Below, piece after piece: positions 39,171-51,383 of a stretch of DNA of 64,000 nucleotides. A model generated the notes under the pieces. That model did not search any database, was not told the DNA's origin, and was given only the letters and a program-made list of their open reading frames with translations. Origin of the DNA: Diplonema japonicum (Eukaryota; Euglenozoa; Diplonemea; Diplonemida; Diplonemidae); NCBI GenBank assembly GCA_964019335.1, contig OZ025709.1:62001-126000 (forward strand). The letters are read 5' to 3'. The first letter of the stretch is position 1; each line of letters starts with the position of its first letter. Both the position numbers and the translations under genes were made by a program.

Positions 39171-41168
39171 CTACAACGCAACCCTGCCCGTCCGCTGAGG
39201 GGACCGCAGCCATTCGGCGAACGGGGGCAACCTGCTGTCGTAGGAAAGGTCCCGGTTCCTAGCGGCCCCTCGATACGTGGAGGACCTAGGGGACGAGGAT
39301 GGGGAGGAGGGCTTCGAGATCCCTGTCCGCAGGAGAGACATCCAAGCTGTCCTGTCAGCAGCACACAATGCACAGAAGCGAAAAGTCGTGCCTACCTGTA
39401 GGGTGACGTAAAAGCCGAGGGTCCTGCCTGCCTGGCCCATAGGGGGAGCCACGACTGATGAGGCACGGTAGGCATCAAGCTCGACCTTCTCTACTGCAGA
39501 TAAACAGAACAGCGGCTTCTTCCTAGCGTCATCAGGCTTGTGTAGTGCATACACATTTCCGTTCACCAGCACTATGTACTTCTTGTGCCATGACGAGAAG
39601 GTTGGCCCTGCCTTCAGCACCCAACCTTGCTTCCTTTCAAACAATACATCTGCATTGCCAGAGCCGGCAGCCCGCCTCGGGCTTGAAACGGTGTTTGTAT
39701 CAATACCTGCCATGACTTGCCAAGCCACCGCCATTTCCCTCTCCATGATCACCTCTCTCCGCACCCCTTCCAGTGCCAGTAGGTACTGCATTTGCTCTGC
39801 TTCCCTTTCGTATGTGTATACTTCCGTCCACCTCTCCCTCAGGTATACCAGCGCTTTCTCTAGTTGCTGGAATTCGGCGTGTCCCTCCTGCCCCTTGTCT
39901 CTGCATAACATGCGCCACTCCCCATCCATGCAGCACTGCACCGCCCTCGCCGCCTTCTCCTCGCTCCCCAGGATGTCTTTTCGCCGTGTCTCCTCTTCAA
40001 GTGCCGTGTGTGAACGCTGCAGCCGCCGCAGCTCGTTTAACACCGTCGGGCTTGCAGCACCCCCGCAGCCTTCGGTTGCAGACTGGCTGCATGCAGCATC
40101 GCTGCCACCTGCTTCTTGTGCGTCAGGGTCTTCGTTGTCGTTATTGCGTTCGGCACTTGTTGTGACTTCTTCGGCAGGTGTTTCGACAGGTTCGGCAGGT
40201 ATTTTGTCAGCAGGTTCACTAGGTTCGTCCTTTAATTTGGGCTCCTCTGTTGAAATAGCAGTGCCTTCATCAGCTGCAGGTCCTTCATCAGCTACAGGCT
40301 CAGCTACAGGTATTTCATCAGCTGCAGGTCCCTCATCAGCTACAGGTATTTCAGCTACTGGTCCTTCATCAGCTGCAGGTATTTCATCAGCTACTTCTGC
40401 CTCTCTTTTCTTGGGGTCCACAGCGTCCACGGGCGGCTTCACGCATGGCTCCTCAGCAGTTTCCTGTTCTGGGAGGTCATCCGCAGGGGGAGGTGCATCT
40501 GCCTGTTCCGATCCCGCGGTCTCGGTCACCGGCTCTGCGGTGCACGCACTAGGGGCAGCCTCTGCTTCTTCTGATTTCGCATCTTCTTGTTTTGATGTTT
40601 CTGCCTCTTTTGACTCGTCAATGTCTTCTGTTTTTTTCGGTTCCTCATCGGCTTCCGCCCGTTCTGGCTCCGGCGCATCGGGCTGTCCGGCAGTCTCGCT
40701 GCTAGGTGATGCCGTTTGACGTGCTTGCAGCAAGCGGGTCGCAGTCGCCTCCATGTCTTTGAGAAAGTCGGGTGAGTACCCAACATCACCGAGCCATGAA
40801 GCAGGGGTCGTGTTGTTGAGGTCCTGCTGTATAGTTGCGGAGAAGAGGGAATGGTAAGGGGCGTGCACGTGGAGGGTCAGATCGCCTTCGGCTGAAGAAA
40901 GGTGCATCCATGGTGTGCCCTCCAGAGACACCATGTCGTAGACCGAGATGAAGTCGTGGCAAGAAATTTCAGTCAGTGTGGCCTTACCATCGAAGATCTT
41001 AAGCGTGTCCTTGGTGAGGCACAGCAGCACCTCTTGGACTCCTTCGCTGGTCACTATGGCTTCATTCCCACTGATAATAACTTCTTCGTCATCCACAGTC
41101 CAGTCGATTCCCTTTACGCTGGCAAGGCCTTCATGGTCACATGGGCCGCTTGCCACACCCTTGCCCAT
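39171..41168 (-). CDS. PH-domain protein with acidic repeat region
   Basis: An uninterrupted 665-residue protein from the ATG at 41166-41168. The N-terminal 150 residues are beta-rich (VIISGNEAIVTSEGVQEVLL, TLKIFDGKATLTEISCHDF), possibly a PH-like or lipocalin-like fold. Residues about 190-380 are acidic and repetitive, with Ala/Asp/Glu/Pro units such as VADEIPAADEGP, indicating a disordered linker. A coiled coil (about 400-530) follows. The C-terminal domain (about 545-640) is a classical PH domain: KQGWVLKAGPTFSSWHKKYI, then a terminal helix with invariant Trp (ADRTAWMSLLRTGI). The expected role is phosphoinositide-dependent membrane or cytoskeletal adaptor. Confidence 0.75.
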   Translation of the reverse strand: MGKGVASGPCDHEGLASVKGIDWTVDDEEVIISGNEAIVTSEGVQEVLLCLTKDTLKIFDGKATLTEISCHDFISVYDMVSLEGTPWMHLSSAEGDLTLHVHAPYHSLFSATIQQDLNNTTPASWLGDVGYSPDFLKDMEATATRLLQARQTASPSSETAGQPDAPEPERAEADEEPKKTEDIDESKEAETSKQEDAKSEEAEAAPSACTAEPVTETAGSEQADAPPPADDLPEQETAEEPCVKPPVDAVDPKKREAEVADEIPAADEGPVAEIPVADEGPAADEIPVAEPVADEGPAADEGTAISTEEPKLKDEPSEPADKIPAEPVETPAEEVTTSAERNNDNEDPDAQEAGGSDAACSQSATEGCGGAASPTVLNELRRLQRSHTALEEETRRKDILGSEEKAARAVQCCMDGEWRMLCRDKGQEGHAEFQQLEKALVYLRERWTEVYTYEREAEQMQYLLALEGVRREVIMEREMAVAWQVMAGIDTNTVSSPRRAAGSGNADVLFERKQGWVLKAGPTFSSWHKKYIVLVNGNVYALHKPDDARKKPLFCLSAVEKVELDAYRASSVVAPPMGQAGRTLGFYVTLQVGTTFRFCALCAADRTAWMSLLRTGISKPSSPSSSPRSSTYRGAARNRDLSYDSRLPPFAEWLRSPQRTGRVAL

Positions 41169-41181
41169 GGGGACACCTTTC

Positions 41182-41213
<32 letters not shown>

Positions 41214-42170
41214 TAGCGGATCTTTAAAAAAAAAAAAAAAAAAAGGAATTACGACATCTAACAGGTAAAGGGGGGGGGAAAAAAAATGGTAGTAGGAAGG
41301 AGGGGGAAGAATTATCCACATCATACAATTTTCTTTTTTTGTGTCACTTTTCTTGTCTTTTCTCCCCCGCTTCTATCTGATCGACCCTAGCTCAAAAAGA
41401 CTTTTTTTTTTTATGTGTCGTGTTGTGGGGGAAGTCATAACAAACAATTTATGGAAAGGAAAGGGGGAATAAAAGAATTAGACAAGTTTTTTTCCCTTTT
41501 TGCGCACAAAAAAATAAATTGTGTTGTGATCGCTAATAAAAGTGACCATTTGAAGCTTGGAACGCTGCCGGATTTTTCTTTCTTTTTCTTTTCTTTTTTT
41601 TCTTCTTCTTTTGACAACTACAATAACAAAGTCATTTTTCCCCCCCCTCCTTCTGGTCAGCATAAAATATAATAAAGAAAGGAGAGACTGGGATTTGAAC
41701 AACAACAATAACCTACTCGAGGTCTACCCCCCCAAAAAAAAGAGAGACAATCTGATATGCTGTGCAAGGGCCGCACAGGGAGACTGCTAATAAAAAAAGG
41801 GGGGGAACTGGGTCACACAGGAGGTAAAAAAGAATAAAGAAACTGGTTGTTTTGCGAAACGAAAAAGGTTCTTTTCTTTATTTTGCTCCCGCCTTACCAC
41901 ACACCCCTTTCCCCACAAAAATATATCGACATTTCGTTATTTTTTTTTCTTTTTTTTCTGTTCTTTCTTGAAGAGAAAGGAAAATGAGAAGAAGAAAAAA
42001 TCTTATAAAAAAAAAGAACACAACAGCCGTTCGCTTTTCTTCCCCCTTCTCCTCCCCCCCTCCAAGGGGTCGAAAAAAAAGTTGTACAAAACGGAGGTGA
42101 AGCGGAGGGGAAGAAAAAAGAAAAAAAAAACATAAAGTACTCTAGATTGACAAAAAAAAAAACTTTTCTT
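41169..42170. other. 1-kb homopolymer-rich spacer
   Basis: A (TTTTG)n microsatellite at about 41180-41208 lies just 5' of the PH-protein start. The rest is A/T-rich with G runs. No gene or RNA signature was recognised. Confidence 0.6.
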
Positions 42171-43900
42171 TTAGAACTCAGTAGTTACATAATGTGTATC
42201 CGAAAAACCAGATTCAGATTCCTGCCTGCTGGCACGTCGCCGAGCCCGAGTCTCCTTTCGCAGCCTACGCTCTGCAGCCACAACAGCATCCTCAGGGAAG
42301 CTAGGTTTCTCGGGGGCTGCTGGGGTCAGTGCCCCTGTGGAATTCGATGGGACATTCTCCCCGCGAAGTTTCATTCGCTCCCTAGAGATTATTTTTTTTC
42401 CCCATTTTTTTTTTCTTTTTTCTTTTTTTTTTCCCCTTTCCAAACATACTTGTGGATCTCATCCACCAGACGTGCCAGCTCCCTGTCCCTCTGATAGTCG
42501 AAGCTTTCTGCAGGTGCGGCGGAGTTGGAGTTGTGCGCAGCAGGCAGCGGTGCGGGGATCGAAGCAGGCGACGGGTGCATGGGCTGGTACCCATTCGACG
42601 GCATCGGCGTGAGTGTCCCTGACCCACTCGTCTTCTGCACGCTTTGGAACCCCACGGTCTCATACTGCGCCTGCTGTTGCTGCTGCTGTTGGTGTTGATG
42701 TTGCTGTTCGTAGTTCACGTACGTCGGTTGTGGGGTCACCCTGCTCGGGGTCACGGTGGGCTTCATCCTCACTTGCAACGAATCCGAGCCGCTCCGCGAC
42801 GGCCCCCCTGCCCCCGCCACAGGCGTAGTGAACACAGACGACTCAGGCGACCTCACATCCTGCTGCACTGGCACAGTCACAGGCACGGGGACAGGAGGCA
42901 ACTGCTGCCCGTACATGGCTGGGACGACATCCTGCCTTGGCACCGTTGCCGCATATTGCGGTTGGATCTGAGGCTGAGGCTGTTGGTACGGCTGCATTTC
43001 ATATTGCTGTTGGTAATGCTGCGGAGGAGGAGGAGCAGGTGCCTGAATAACAGGAGGCTGCGGCTGCTGTTGTATCTGCTGCATGGGCAGCGGGAAGGAC
43101 GTCCTCGTCGGGGACACCGGACGGGGCCCCGCAGCAGGGGGAGGGGGAAGCTGCAAATGCTCAGGCTGCCCCTCCTCCTTCGGCTTCGTGATCACGATCT
43201 TCGTAACATCCGTCGTGGTGCGGTCAATGAACCTTCTGTACGCATTCTGCGTCTTGCCGTCAGAGAACCCGTACCGCGAGGTCAGGGCGGAGTACAACGC
43301 GATGGCGATGTTCTGCTGGCGTTGAGGGTCCCTAGCACGGATGCCGTAGTCCACCTTGAGGGACCATTCAGCATCGACGAGACGGGGGTCTGCTACACCA
43401 CCAGCAGCACCCTCGCCCTCTTCATCATAGTGAAGCACAACTGTCTTGATGGCCCCTGGGTAGACACGGAGCTTGATGTCCTCACGGCGTACTCCGTTGC
43501 CTACTTCTGATATGAGATCGTCCTTCAGAGCGTCTAGAAATCCTGCTATTCTGCCCATGTCATCCTTGCAGCTTTCATATTTTGAATAATTCACTCCTTC
43601 CACGTGGAGGGTCCCGCTGACTACAGAATCATACAGGTCGAAGGCGTCTCTGATGTTGCCGGTGTTCTGCCGTGTTGCGCACCCGCCTTCCGTTGTTCTG
43701 TCTTCTGGGGCCCGGTCGTTGGGGTCGAATCCGCCCATGCCTACCATGGGTGGGGGTCCTTCTTGAGAGTACCTAGGAGGTTGTTGCTGTTGTGGATGTT
43801 GTTGTTGGGACCCTTTCACGGCTGCGTAGCCCCCGCTGCCTTGCCTCCTTTCGCCCGATCCTCTTTGGTAGTACCTTGAGTCTCTATCTCTTCCAGACAT
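42171..43900 (-). CDS. Gln/Pro-rich protein of unknown function
   Basis: Two exons give 553 residues. The Arg/Gly/Gln-rich N-terminus (MSGRDRDSRYYQRGSGERR) resembles RNA-associated low-complexity regions. Residues about 85-245 form a folded domain (SGTLHVEGVNYSKYESCKDD, DAEWSLKVDYGIRARDPQRQ, NAYRRFIDRTTTDVTKIVI) that I do not recognise. A long Pro/Gln-rich region follows. The intron at 42382-42449 (68 nt, GTATGTTT...CTCTAG, A-rich) joins VDEIHK to ERMKLRGENVP, and the last exon is a charged helix (AAERRLRKETRARRRASRQE) ending in HYVTTEF and TAA. The C-terminal residues follow from the splice, which keeps the frame. Confidence 0.7.
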
Positions 43901-44440
43901 GTTTAAAAAGTAATAATTAAACTTGTCTTTTCTTTTGTTTGTCCCCGCCTTTTGTTATATTTAGTTTAGACTTTTTCATTTCGAGGGGGGGGAAAAAAAT
44001 ATAATAATAAAAAAAAAAGAAAAAAAAAACAATACTTAACAACTTTTTTTTTCCCTTCTCCTACCCTCCCTTTTTCTTTTTAAAAAGGGTAAAATAAAAC
44101 AGAAAGAAAGAAAGAAAAAAATAAAAAGTGGGGTGGAGGGGGGGAGTGAAAGCAGAACGGGGCGAGGAAAAAAAAAAAGAAGATTATTTCAGATGGATGG
44201 ATAGGAAAGTGAAACCCTGCCACACACCTCGGCCAATTTAAAAAGAAAAAAAAAACTCAAAGAGAAAAAAAAGGAAGGAACAACGGGGAAGTGGGATTTA
44301 GGGGGGGGGGGGGGGGGGAGTGAATCTAAAAGAAGAAAAACAAAAAGAAAAGCAACATCTAAGAAGAAAAAAAAAAAGAAATAATCAGTCTCTCTTTCAA
44401 AAGGTCTAAAATAAAAATTAAAATGAGGGCTAAGATTTTA

Positions 44441-44477
<37 letters not shown>

Positions 44478-44497
44478 ATGCGTTCCCTCCCATCTCT
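43901..44497. other. Homopolymer-rich spacer
   Basis: It contains GAAA repeats, a poly-G run (about 44301-44319) and a 33-nt A run (44441-44473). No gene is visible. Confidence 0.65.
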
Positions 44498-46882
44498 TCA
44501 CCAATTCCTAGGCACGATATGAGGGCTAACTGCCCTCCCGCGTGATGTGGACCTTCTCCTCATACTAGATCGTCGTTGAGCACCCCGTGACGTCCCTCGT
44601 GAGGAAGGTGTTCCAGTCCGCTGGCTGCGTGATGGATGTCTGGAAGAAGAAGGCGAAATAGTACTATTCACCCACGAGCGAATACTAGCGTGCGCAGGGA
44701 GCGGCGAGGGTGCTCTGGGAGACCTCGGTGCTTGCGGCCCCACAGCCGTAGCAGGGAAGTTCCCCTGAGAATACCCAATGGCACCATTCTCAGTATTCCT
44801 GTAATAAGGATGGTAATAATAATAATACTGGTAGTACTGATTATACATGTCTTGAAGCTGTTGCTGTTGTTGCTGCTCGGCTTGGCTCGGGGCGCCTGTA
44901 CCTGACCTCCTCCCCCATCGTGATGATGGTGAGGTTCCTCTGCTTTGCTCGGTTTCCCGCGCGCTGCTTGCGTCGCCGTGTCTTGACTTCAGTTCGTACC
45001 CTTTCGCTTCAAAACTCAGATCCCTCACCAGAGCGTCCAACTGTCGTTTCAACTCAATGATTTCGAATGAGTCTTCCGTGTACCTCCCTGATGCCACCAT
45101 TGCTTGGAGCTCTTGCTGTGCTTCTTGTATCTCTGCGCGTCGTGTCTCGATGGACTTTACCTGTGCTAAGGTGATCTCTCTCAAGAAGCTTTCATCCCCT
45201 TCCTGTGTAGTCTCCACGTCCTGTACCGGTTCGGGCGACACTTCGCTTGATGCTACGGGTTGTTCAGTGATGACAACCTGAGCAGGTGAAGGCGGTCTTT
45301 CCCCAGCCTCCACACCGTGGCGGAGCCGTACCCCAACCGACGGTGCCAGCAGGTCCCCGCCCGCGACGCCTGCTAGCAGCTCGCCGACGTGGGCTTCCTG
45401 TTGCTTCTCCTTCTCCACCAACGTCAGCTTCAGACTGGTGATCTCATTGTCCTTTGCTTGCATCTCCTGCTGCAGGTTCGCGACGTTCTTCTCCAAACGC
45501 TCCAGGAGCTCCCTTTCAGGGTTTTGGTACCCACGTCCATGTGTCGGTGCTATCGGTGCCAGCAACGACGAGGTGCCCAGTCCGATGTTGGAGCTAGGCG
45601 GCGGATGATGCAGAAATGAAGAACCTCCAGACATAAACGAATTATCAACTGGGGCAGGTGGCGGGGGAGGTGGGACGAATCCTTGCGGGAGGAATGATGT
45701 GGATGCGATAGCGGGCTCTGCGGGGGGTGGGGGTGGGGGCTGGAAGTTATCGGCGACGGGAAGGCCAGGGGGCATCCCTTGCAGCTTCCTCCCTTGCCTG
45801 AAATAGAAATCGCTCGAAGGTGCGAGCAGCGCTGTGTCGCTGGGACGCAGTGAAGCCCTAAGAGGGGGGTCCGTCAGCGGCGCCACAGGGTCCGTCTCAT
45901 CATCAGAAACTGCTTCAGGCGGCATGATCATGCTCGGTGCCTTCGTCACCTCTGAGGAGCTGCGCGACTCAACAACGGGGACAATAACATCTTCCTTCAC
46001 AGCCACAGGCGGCTCTTCCACCTGCGTCGCCGTTTCAACTACTGAAAACTTCCTTTGAGGCGACGTCTCGGGGGTCTTGGGCAAAGGGGGCCGTGGAGGT
46101 TCAGGGACAGGACTCTCTGCGGTGTTCTTCATAAGCAACGGATGGTTTTTCACCATTTCGTCAGCAGTCGGCAGTCGTCTCGGTGGTGACCTGCTCAGAA
46201 CAGGTGGAGGCGTCGCGCTCCTGGAGGCCTTTGTCGGGGATTTCAACAACCCAATAACGTCAGGCAGCGGTGATGGTCTGACAGACGCCTTCAGCATTTG
46301 CTGTATTTCCTCCGGTGACAGGACGGGGATCATGATGAAGGTGAGCTTGAAACCCTTTGGCTTTGACATAAGCAGTGGGGGGTCGAAGTCCTTCGGGCGT
46401 TTCTTCACACCATCGACTTGCCTCACCCACGTCCCGAGAATGCCGGTTTGCCAGGAATGTTCTTTTTGATAGAGGACCTTCAGTATGTTTAACAGGTAGT
46501 GCATCTCCTTTGCGAGGTCCTGGCTGTTCAGTTCCAGTAGAATGTCGTATTCCTTGCTGATGCGGAAGCCAATGCAGCCGGACGCTGGTGCGACGACTAC
46601 CTGTGTGATGTCCTTCACAGGGACACAGCGTTTGACAGTGCTGTCTACCTGCGTCAGGTACAAGGCGCTGTTCGACAGCAAGAGGATCCTGTTTTGTTTC
46701 TTCCCCTTGCTCGATATCTTGTTCACTGGGTTCATGTAGTGGATCAGCGCTCTCCCGGTCGGTTGGTTGAACAGCGGGCCGAACTTTTCTTGATACTTCA
46801 ACTCGGGGTGCAGGAGAACCGCCAAGCCAGTATCCAGTGCCCTGAGCACCGGCTGGTCTATCATCCGATCAACGCTTGTCAT
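44498..46882 (-). CDS. PH/TH1-like domain protein with coiled coil and basic tail (full-length member)
   Basis: An uninterrupted 794-residue protein. Residues about 55-195 resemble a PH-like or myosin-I TH1 domain: KISSKGKKQNRILLLSNSAL, KRCVPVKDITQVVVAP, GFRISKEYDILLELNSQD. Such domains bind acidic lipids or cytoskeletal partners. The middle (200-430) is Pro-rich and probably disordered; about 440-500 is a coiled coil (EKNVANLQQEMQAKDNEITS); the C-terminus is Gln/Tyr-rich, then very basic and Ser/Arg-rich (SRGAQRRSSMRRRSTSRGR). It is the longest of three tandem paralogues, the others being at 47306-47911 and 48513-49088. I do not recognise the full architecture. The ATG at 46880-46882 follows A-rich sequence. 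Confidence 0.7.
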   Translation of the reverse strand: MTSVDRMIDQPVLRALDTGLAVLLHPELKYQEKFGPLFNQPTGRALIHYMNPVNKISSKGKKQNRILLLSNSALYLTQVDSTVKRCVPVKDITQVVVAPASGCIGFRISKEYDILLELNSQDLAKEMHYLLNILKVLYQKEHSWQTGILGTWVRQVDGVKKRPKDFDPPLLMSKPKGFKLTFIMIPVLSPEEIQQMLKASVRPSPLPDVIGLLKSPTKASRSATPPPVLSRSPPRRLPTADEMVKNHPLLMKNTAESPVPEPPRPPLPKTPETSPQRKFSVVETATQVEEPPVAVKEDVIVPVVESRSSSEVTKAPSMIMPPEAVSDDETDPVAPLTDPPLRASLRPSDTALLAPSSDFYFRQGRKLQGMPPGLPVADNFQPPPPPPAEPAIASTSFLPQGFVPPPPPPAPVDNSFMSGGSSFLHHPPPSSNIGLGTSSLLAPIAPTHGRGYQNPERELLERLEKNVANLQQEMQAKDNEITSLKLTLVEKEKQQEAHVGELLAGVAGGDLLAPSVGVRLRHGVEAGERPPSPAQVVITEQPVASSEVSPEPVQDVETTQEGDESFLREITLAQVKSIETRRAEIQEAQQELQAMVASGRYTEDSFEIIELKRQLDALVRDLSFEAKGYELKSRHGDASSARETEQSRGTSPSSRWGRRSGTGAPSQAEQQQQQQLQDMYNQYYQYYYYYHPYYRNTENGAIGYSQGNFPATAVGPQAPRSPRAPSPLPAHASIRSWVNSTISPSSSRHPSRSQRTGTPSSRGTSRGAQRRSSMRRRSTSRGRAVSPHIVPRNW

Positions 46883-47305
46883 TTTTTGTTTTTTTTTTTG
46901 TTTTTTTTTTTAATTCGTTGCTGCCACCCCCGGTGGGTGGCTTATCCGCAACCGACCCTCCCCTCTCCTGGAGTATTAGGTTGTATTCGTTCTTGTTTGC
47001 TTTTTGCAGAAAAAAAAAAAGATGTAAAAGGATAGAATGAAGGAATAGGAGAGAGACCAAGAGAAAACAAGAAAAAAGAAACTATTCTTTTGAGGGTATA
47101 CGTTTTTGCGTTCACCGCCTTCTCGCACCAAACCCACCGCGAAGACCGCAGCCAGAAGAAAAAAAAAAAAAAAAAAGAAGAAAAAAAATCACTTTCTTTT
47201 CAAAGAAAGGCTATCCAAATGTACCTTCCCATCAGCGTCTCCCGGGAAGGGGGGAAAGCGTATGGACAGGGACAGGACTCTCTGCGGTGTCTGCCGGATG
47301 CTTCT
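46883..47305. other. Spacer derived from the tandem duplication
   Basis: Positions 46914-47000 match 47928-48003 (shared GGTGGGTGGCTT), i.e. the 5' flanks of the first two paralogues. Positions 47267-47295 retain a piece of coding sequence from the full-length copy (GGACAGGACTCTCTGCGGTG), here out of frame downstream of the truncated copy. Confidence 0.65.
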
Positions 47306-47911
47306 TCATTCGTCAGGCAGCGGTGATGGTCTGACAGACGCCTTCAGCATTTGCTGTATTTCCTCCGGTGACAGGACGGGTATTGCAACTAACGTGAGCT
47401 TGAAACCCTTTGGCTTTGACATAAGCAGTGGGGGATCAAAAGGTTTTGCGCGTTTCTTCACACCATCGACTTGCCTCACCCACGTCCCGAGAATGCCGGT
47501 TTGCTCTTTTTGATAGAGGACCTTCAGTATGTTTAACAGGTAGTGCACCTCCTTGGCAGGGTCCTGGCTGTTCAGTTCCAGTAGAATGTCGTATTCCTTG
47601 CTGATGCGGAAGCCGATGCAGCCGGACGCTGGTGCGACGACTACCTGTGTGATGTCCTTCACAGGGACACAGCGTTTGACAGTGCTGTCTACCTCCGTAA
47701 GGTACAAGGCGTTGTTCGACAGCAATAGGATCCTGTTTTGTTTCTTCCCCTTGCTCGATATCTTGTTCACTGGGTTCATGTAGTGGATCAGCGCTTTCCC
47801 GGTCGGTTGGTTGAACAACGGGCCGAACTTTTCTCGATACTTCGGCTCGGGGTACAGGAGAACCTCCAAGCCAGTATCTAGCGCCCTGAGAACCGGCTGA
47901 CTGTCTGTCAT
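47306..47911 (-). CDS. PH/TH1-like domain protein, truncated paralogue
   Basis: A 201-residue ORF from the ATG at 47909-47911 that is nearly identical to residues 8-205 of the full-length paralogue (for example STVKRCVPVKDITQVVVAP and GFRISKEYDILLELNSQD). It lacks the HSW insertion after YQKE and stops right after PSPLPDE. Downstream of the stop, a fragment of the full-length coding sequence normally 130-150 bp farther on is present, so an internal deletion shifted the frame and created the short form. It may be a functional PH-like module alone or an early pseudogene; high identity in the retained part leaves both open. Confidence 0.65.
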   Translation of the reverse strand: MTDSQPVLRALDTGLEVLLYPEPKYREKFGPLFNQPTGKALIHYMNPVNKISSKGKKQNRILLLSNNALYLTEVDSTVKRCVPVKDITQVVVAPASGCIGFRISKEYDILLELNSQDPAKEVHYLLNILKVLYQKEQTGILGTWVRQVDGVKKRAKPFDPPLLMSKPKGFKLTLVAIPVLSPEEIQQMLKASVRPSPLPDE

Positions 47912-48512
47912 TCTTTTCTTCTTCTTTTCGTTGTTGCCATCTCCGGTGGGTGGCTTTATCAACCGGCCTCACCCTTCTCCTGGGGAATTAGATTTTATTT
48001 GTTTCTTTTCGCAAAAAAAAAAAACAAAAACAAAAACAAAAAAAAACAAAACAAAAAAAAAAAAAAAAACAACAAAAAAAAAATCGTTTTTATTTTATTT
48101 TTTTTAAAAGGTAGGAGGGAATAGGTAGAGGAGGAGAGAGAACAAAAAGGAAAAAACGAAAATATATATATATGGAAGTCTTTGTGAGACGCCTCCCTTG
48201 TTCTCATCTTCTACCTGCACCTATCCCCAAAAAACAAAAAAACAAAAAAAAAGCCACTTTCTTATTCTAAAGAAGGCCTATCTAAATTTACCTTTTTTTT
48301 TTTCTTCTTCTTCTTTTTTTTTTTTGAAAGAAAAAAATAGAATTTGAAACAGAGAGAGAAAAAAAAAAAAAAAAAAAGACGAAAATACAAACACACACAA
48401 AGGGGGTAAGAAAGATATTGAGAAGGCCTCAAGGATGCTAGAACAATAAAACAATGGGATCGAATTGCATAGGAGAAGAAGGAGGGGGGGGGGGGGGGGG
48501 TGTTTCTTTCAT
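47912..48512. other. Spacer with duplicated flank and microsatellites
   Basis: Contains the duplicated 5' flank (47928-48003), a CAAAA-type repeat (48013-48075), an AT microsatellite and, at 48174-48196, a 20-nt motif repeated exactly at 53469-53490. No gene is visible. Confidence 0.6.
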
Positions 48513-49088
48513 TCACGACTCAGAACTCTCACGATGGGGTATAGCTGGGGCGTGCACTTCTTGCTCCGGACGATGCTCAGGGAGCTTAGGTATAACGTGA
48601 AGCCGCATTCCAAAGGTATTCTTCTTTCGCATTTGCAGAACGGGCTCAAAGTCTCGCTTCTGGAATCGTGCCCCATCTAAATACGTAAACTTCTCAGAAG
48701 GGAGCAGGGAATGCAAAATCTTTATAAGACACTCCAGCTCCTTTTCATCAGATAGCTCAAGCAGGAGGTCGTGCTGCTCCGGTATGCGAAAAGCTATTGT
48801 TCTGGACATTGGTACTATGAGAATTTCAGACACGTCTGCAGGGCCTATGCAACGCTTGATTTCGCCCTTCACGCTCGACAGAAATAGGGATCGAGACACC
48901 AACAGGACTCTTCTCTGCCTGCGTCCCTTGCTCGAAATCTTCGTGACGTCATTCAAATAGTGCACCACGGGCCGGCCACGCATCACCTTCCCAAACACCT
49001 TCTCGTGCCTCGCCTCTACATGCTGCAAAACAGGAAGCCCCTCATACAGAACTACCGGTTCCCCTACCATTCTATCAACGCTTGTCAT
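48513..49088 (-). CDS. PH/TH1-like domain protein, divergent short paralogue
   Basis: An uninterrupted 191-residue protein from the ATG at 49086-49088, preceded by A-rich sequence. It shares the MTSVDRM start, the KISSKGRRQRRVLLVSRSLF strand pair, IKRCIGPADVSEILIVP and IAFRIPEQHDLLLELSDE with the other two copies, but overall identity is low. It ends soon after the PH/TH1-like domain. The natural end and independent divergence suggest an older, functional single-domain family member rather than a truncation. The role is probably lipid or cytoskeleton binding, by inference from the fold. Confidence 0.7.
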   Translation of the reverse strand: MTSVDRMVGEPVVLYEGLPVLQHVEARHEKVFGKVMRGRPVVHYLNDVTKISSKGRRQRRVLLVSRSLFLSSVKGEIKRCIGPADVSEILIVPMSRTIAFRIPEQHDLLLELSDEKELECLIKILHSLLPSEKFTYLDGARFQKRDFEPVLQMRKKNTFGMRLHVIPKLPEHRPEQEVHAPAIPHRESSES

Positions 49089-49141
49089 TTTTTTTCTTTT
49101 TTTTTTTGTGATATGAATCCTATTTTTTTTTATTTCCAGGG

Positions 49142-49173
<32 letters not shown>

Positions 49174-49319
49174 ACGGTCTAAAAAAGACCCTTCCCATAC
49201 CATTCTCCTCGCCGAGGCAAGAAAAAAGAATGGGAAAACAAAAACAAGGGACTTGAACAAAGGGAGTGGGGAAAAAAAAAGGGGGGGGGGAAAGGCCGTC
49301 TCTTAGGCCTTTTTTTTGT

Positions 49320-51383
<2,064 letters not shown>

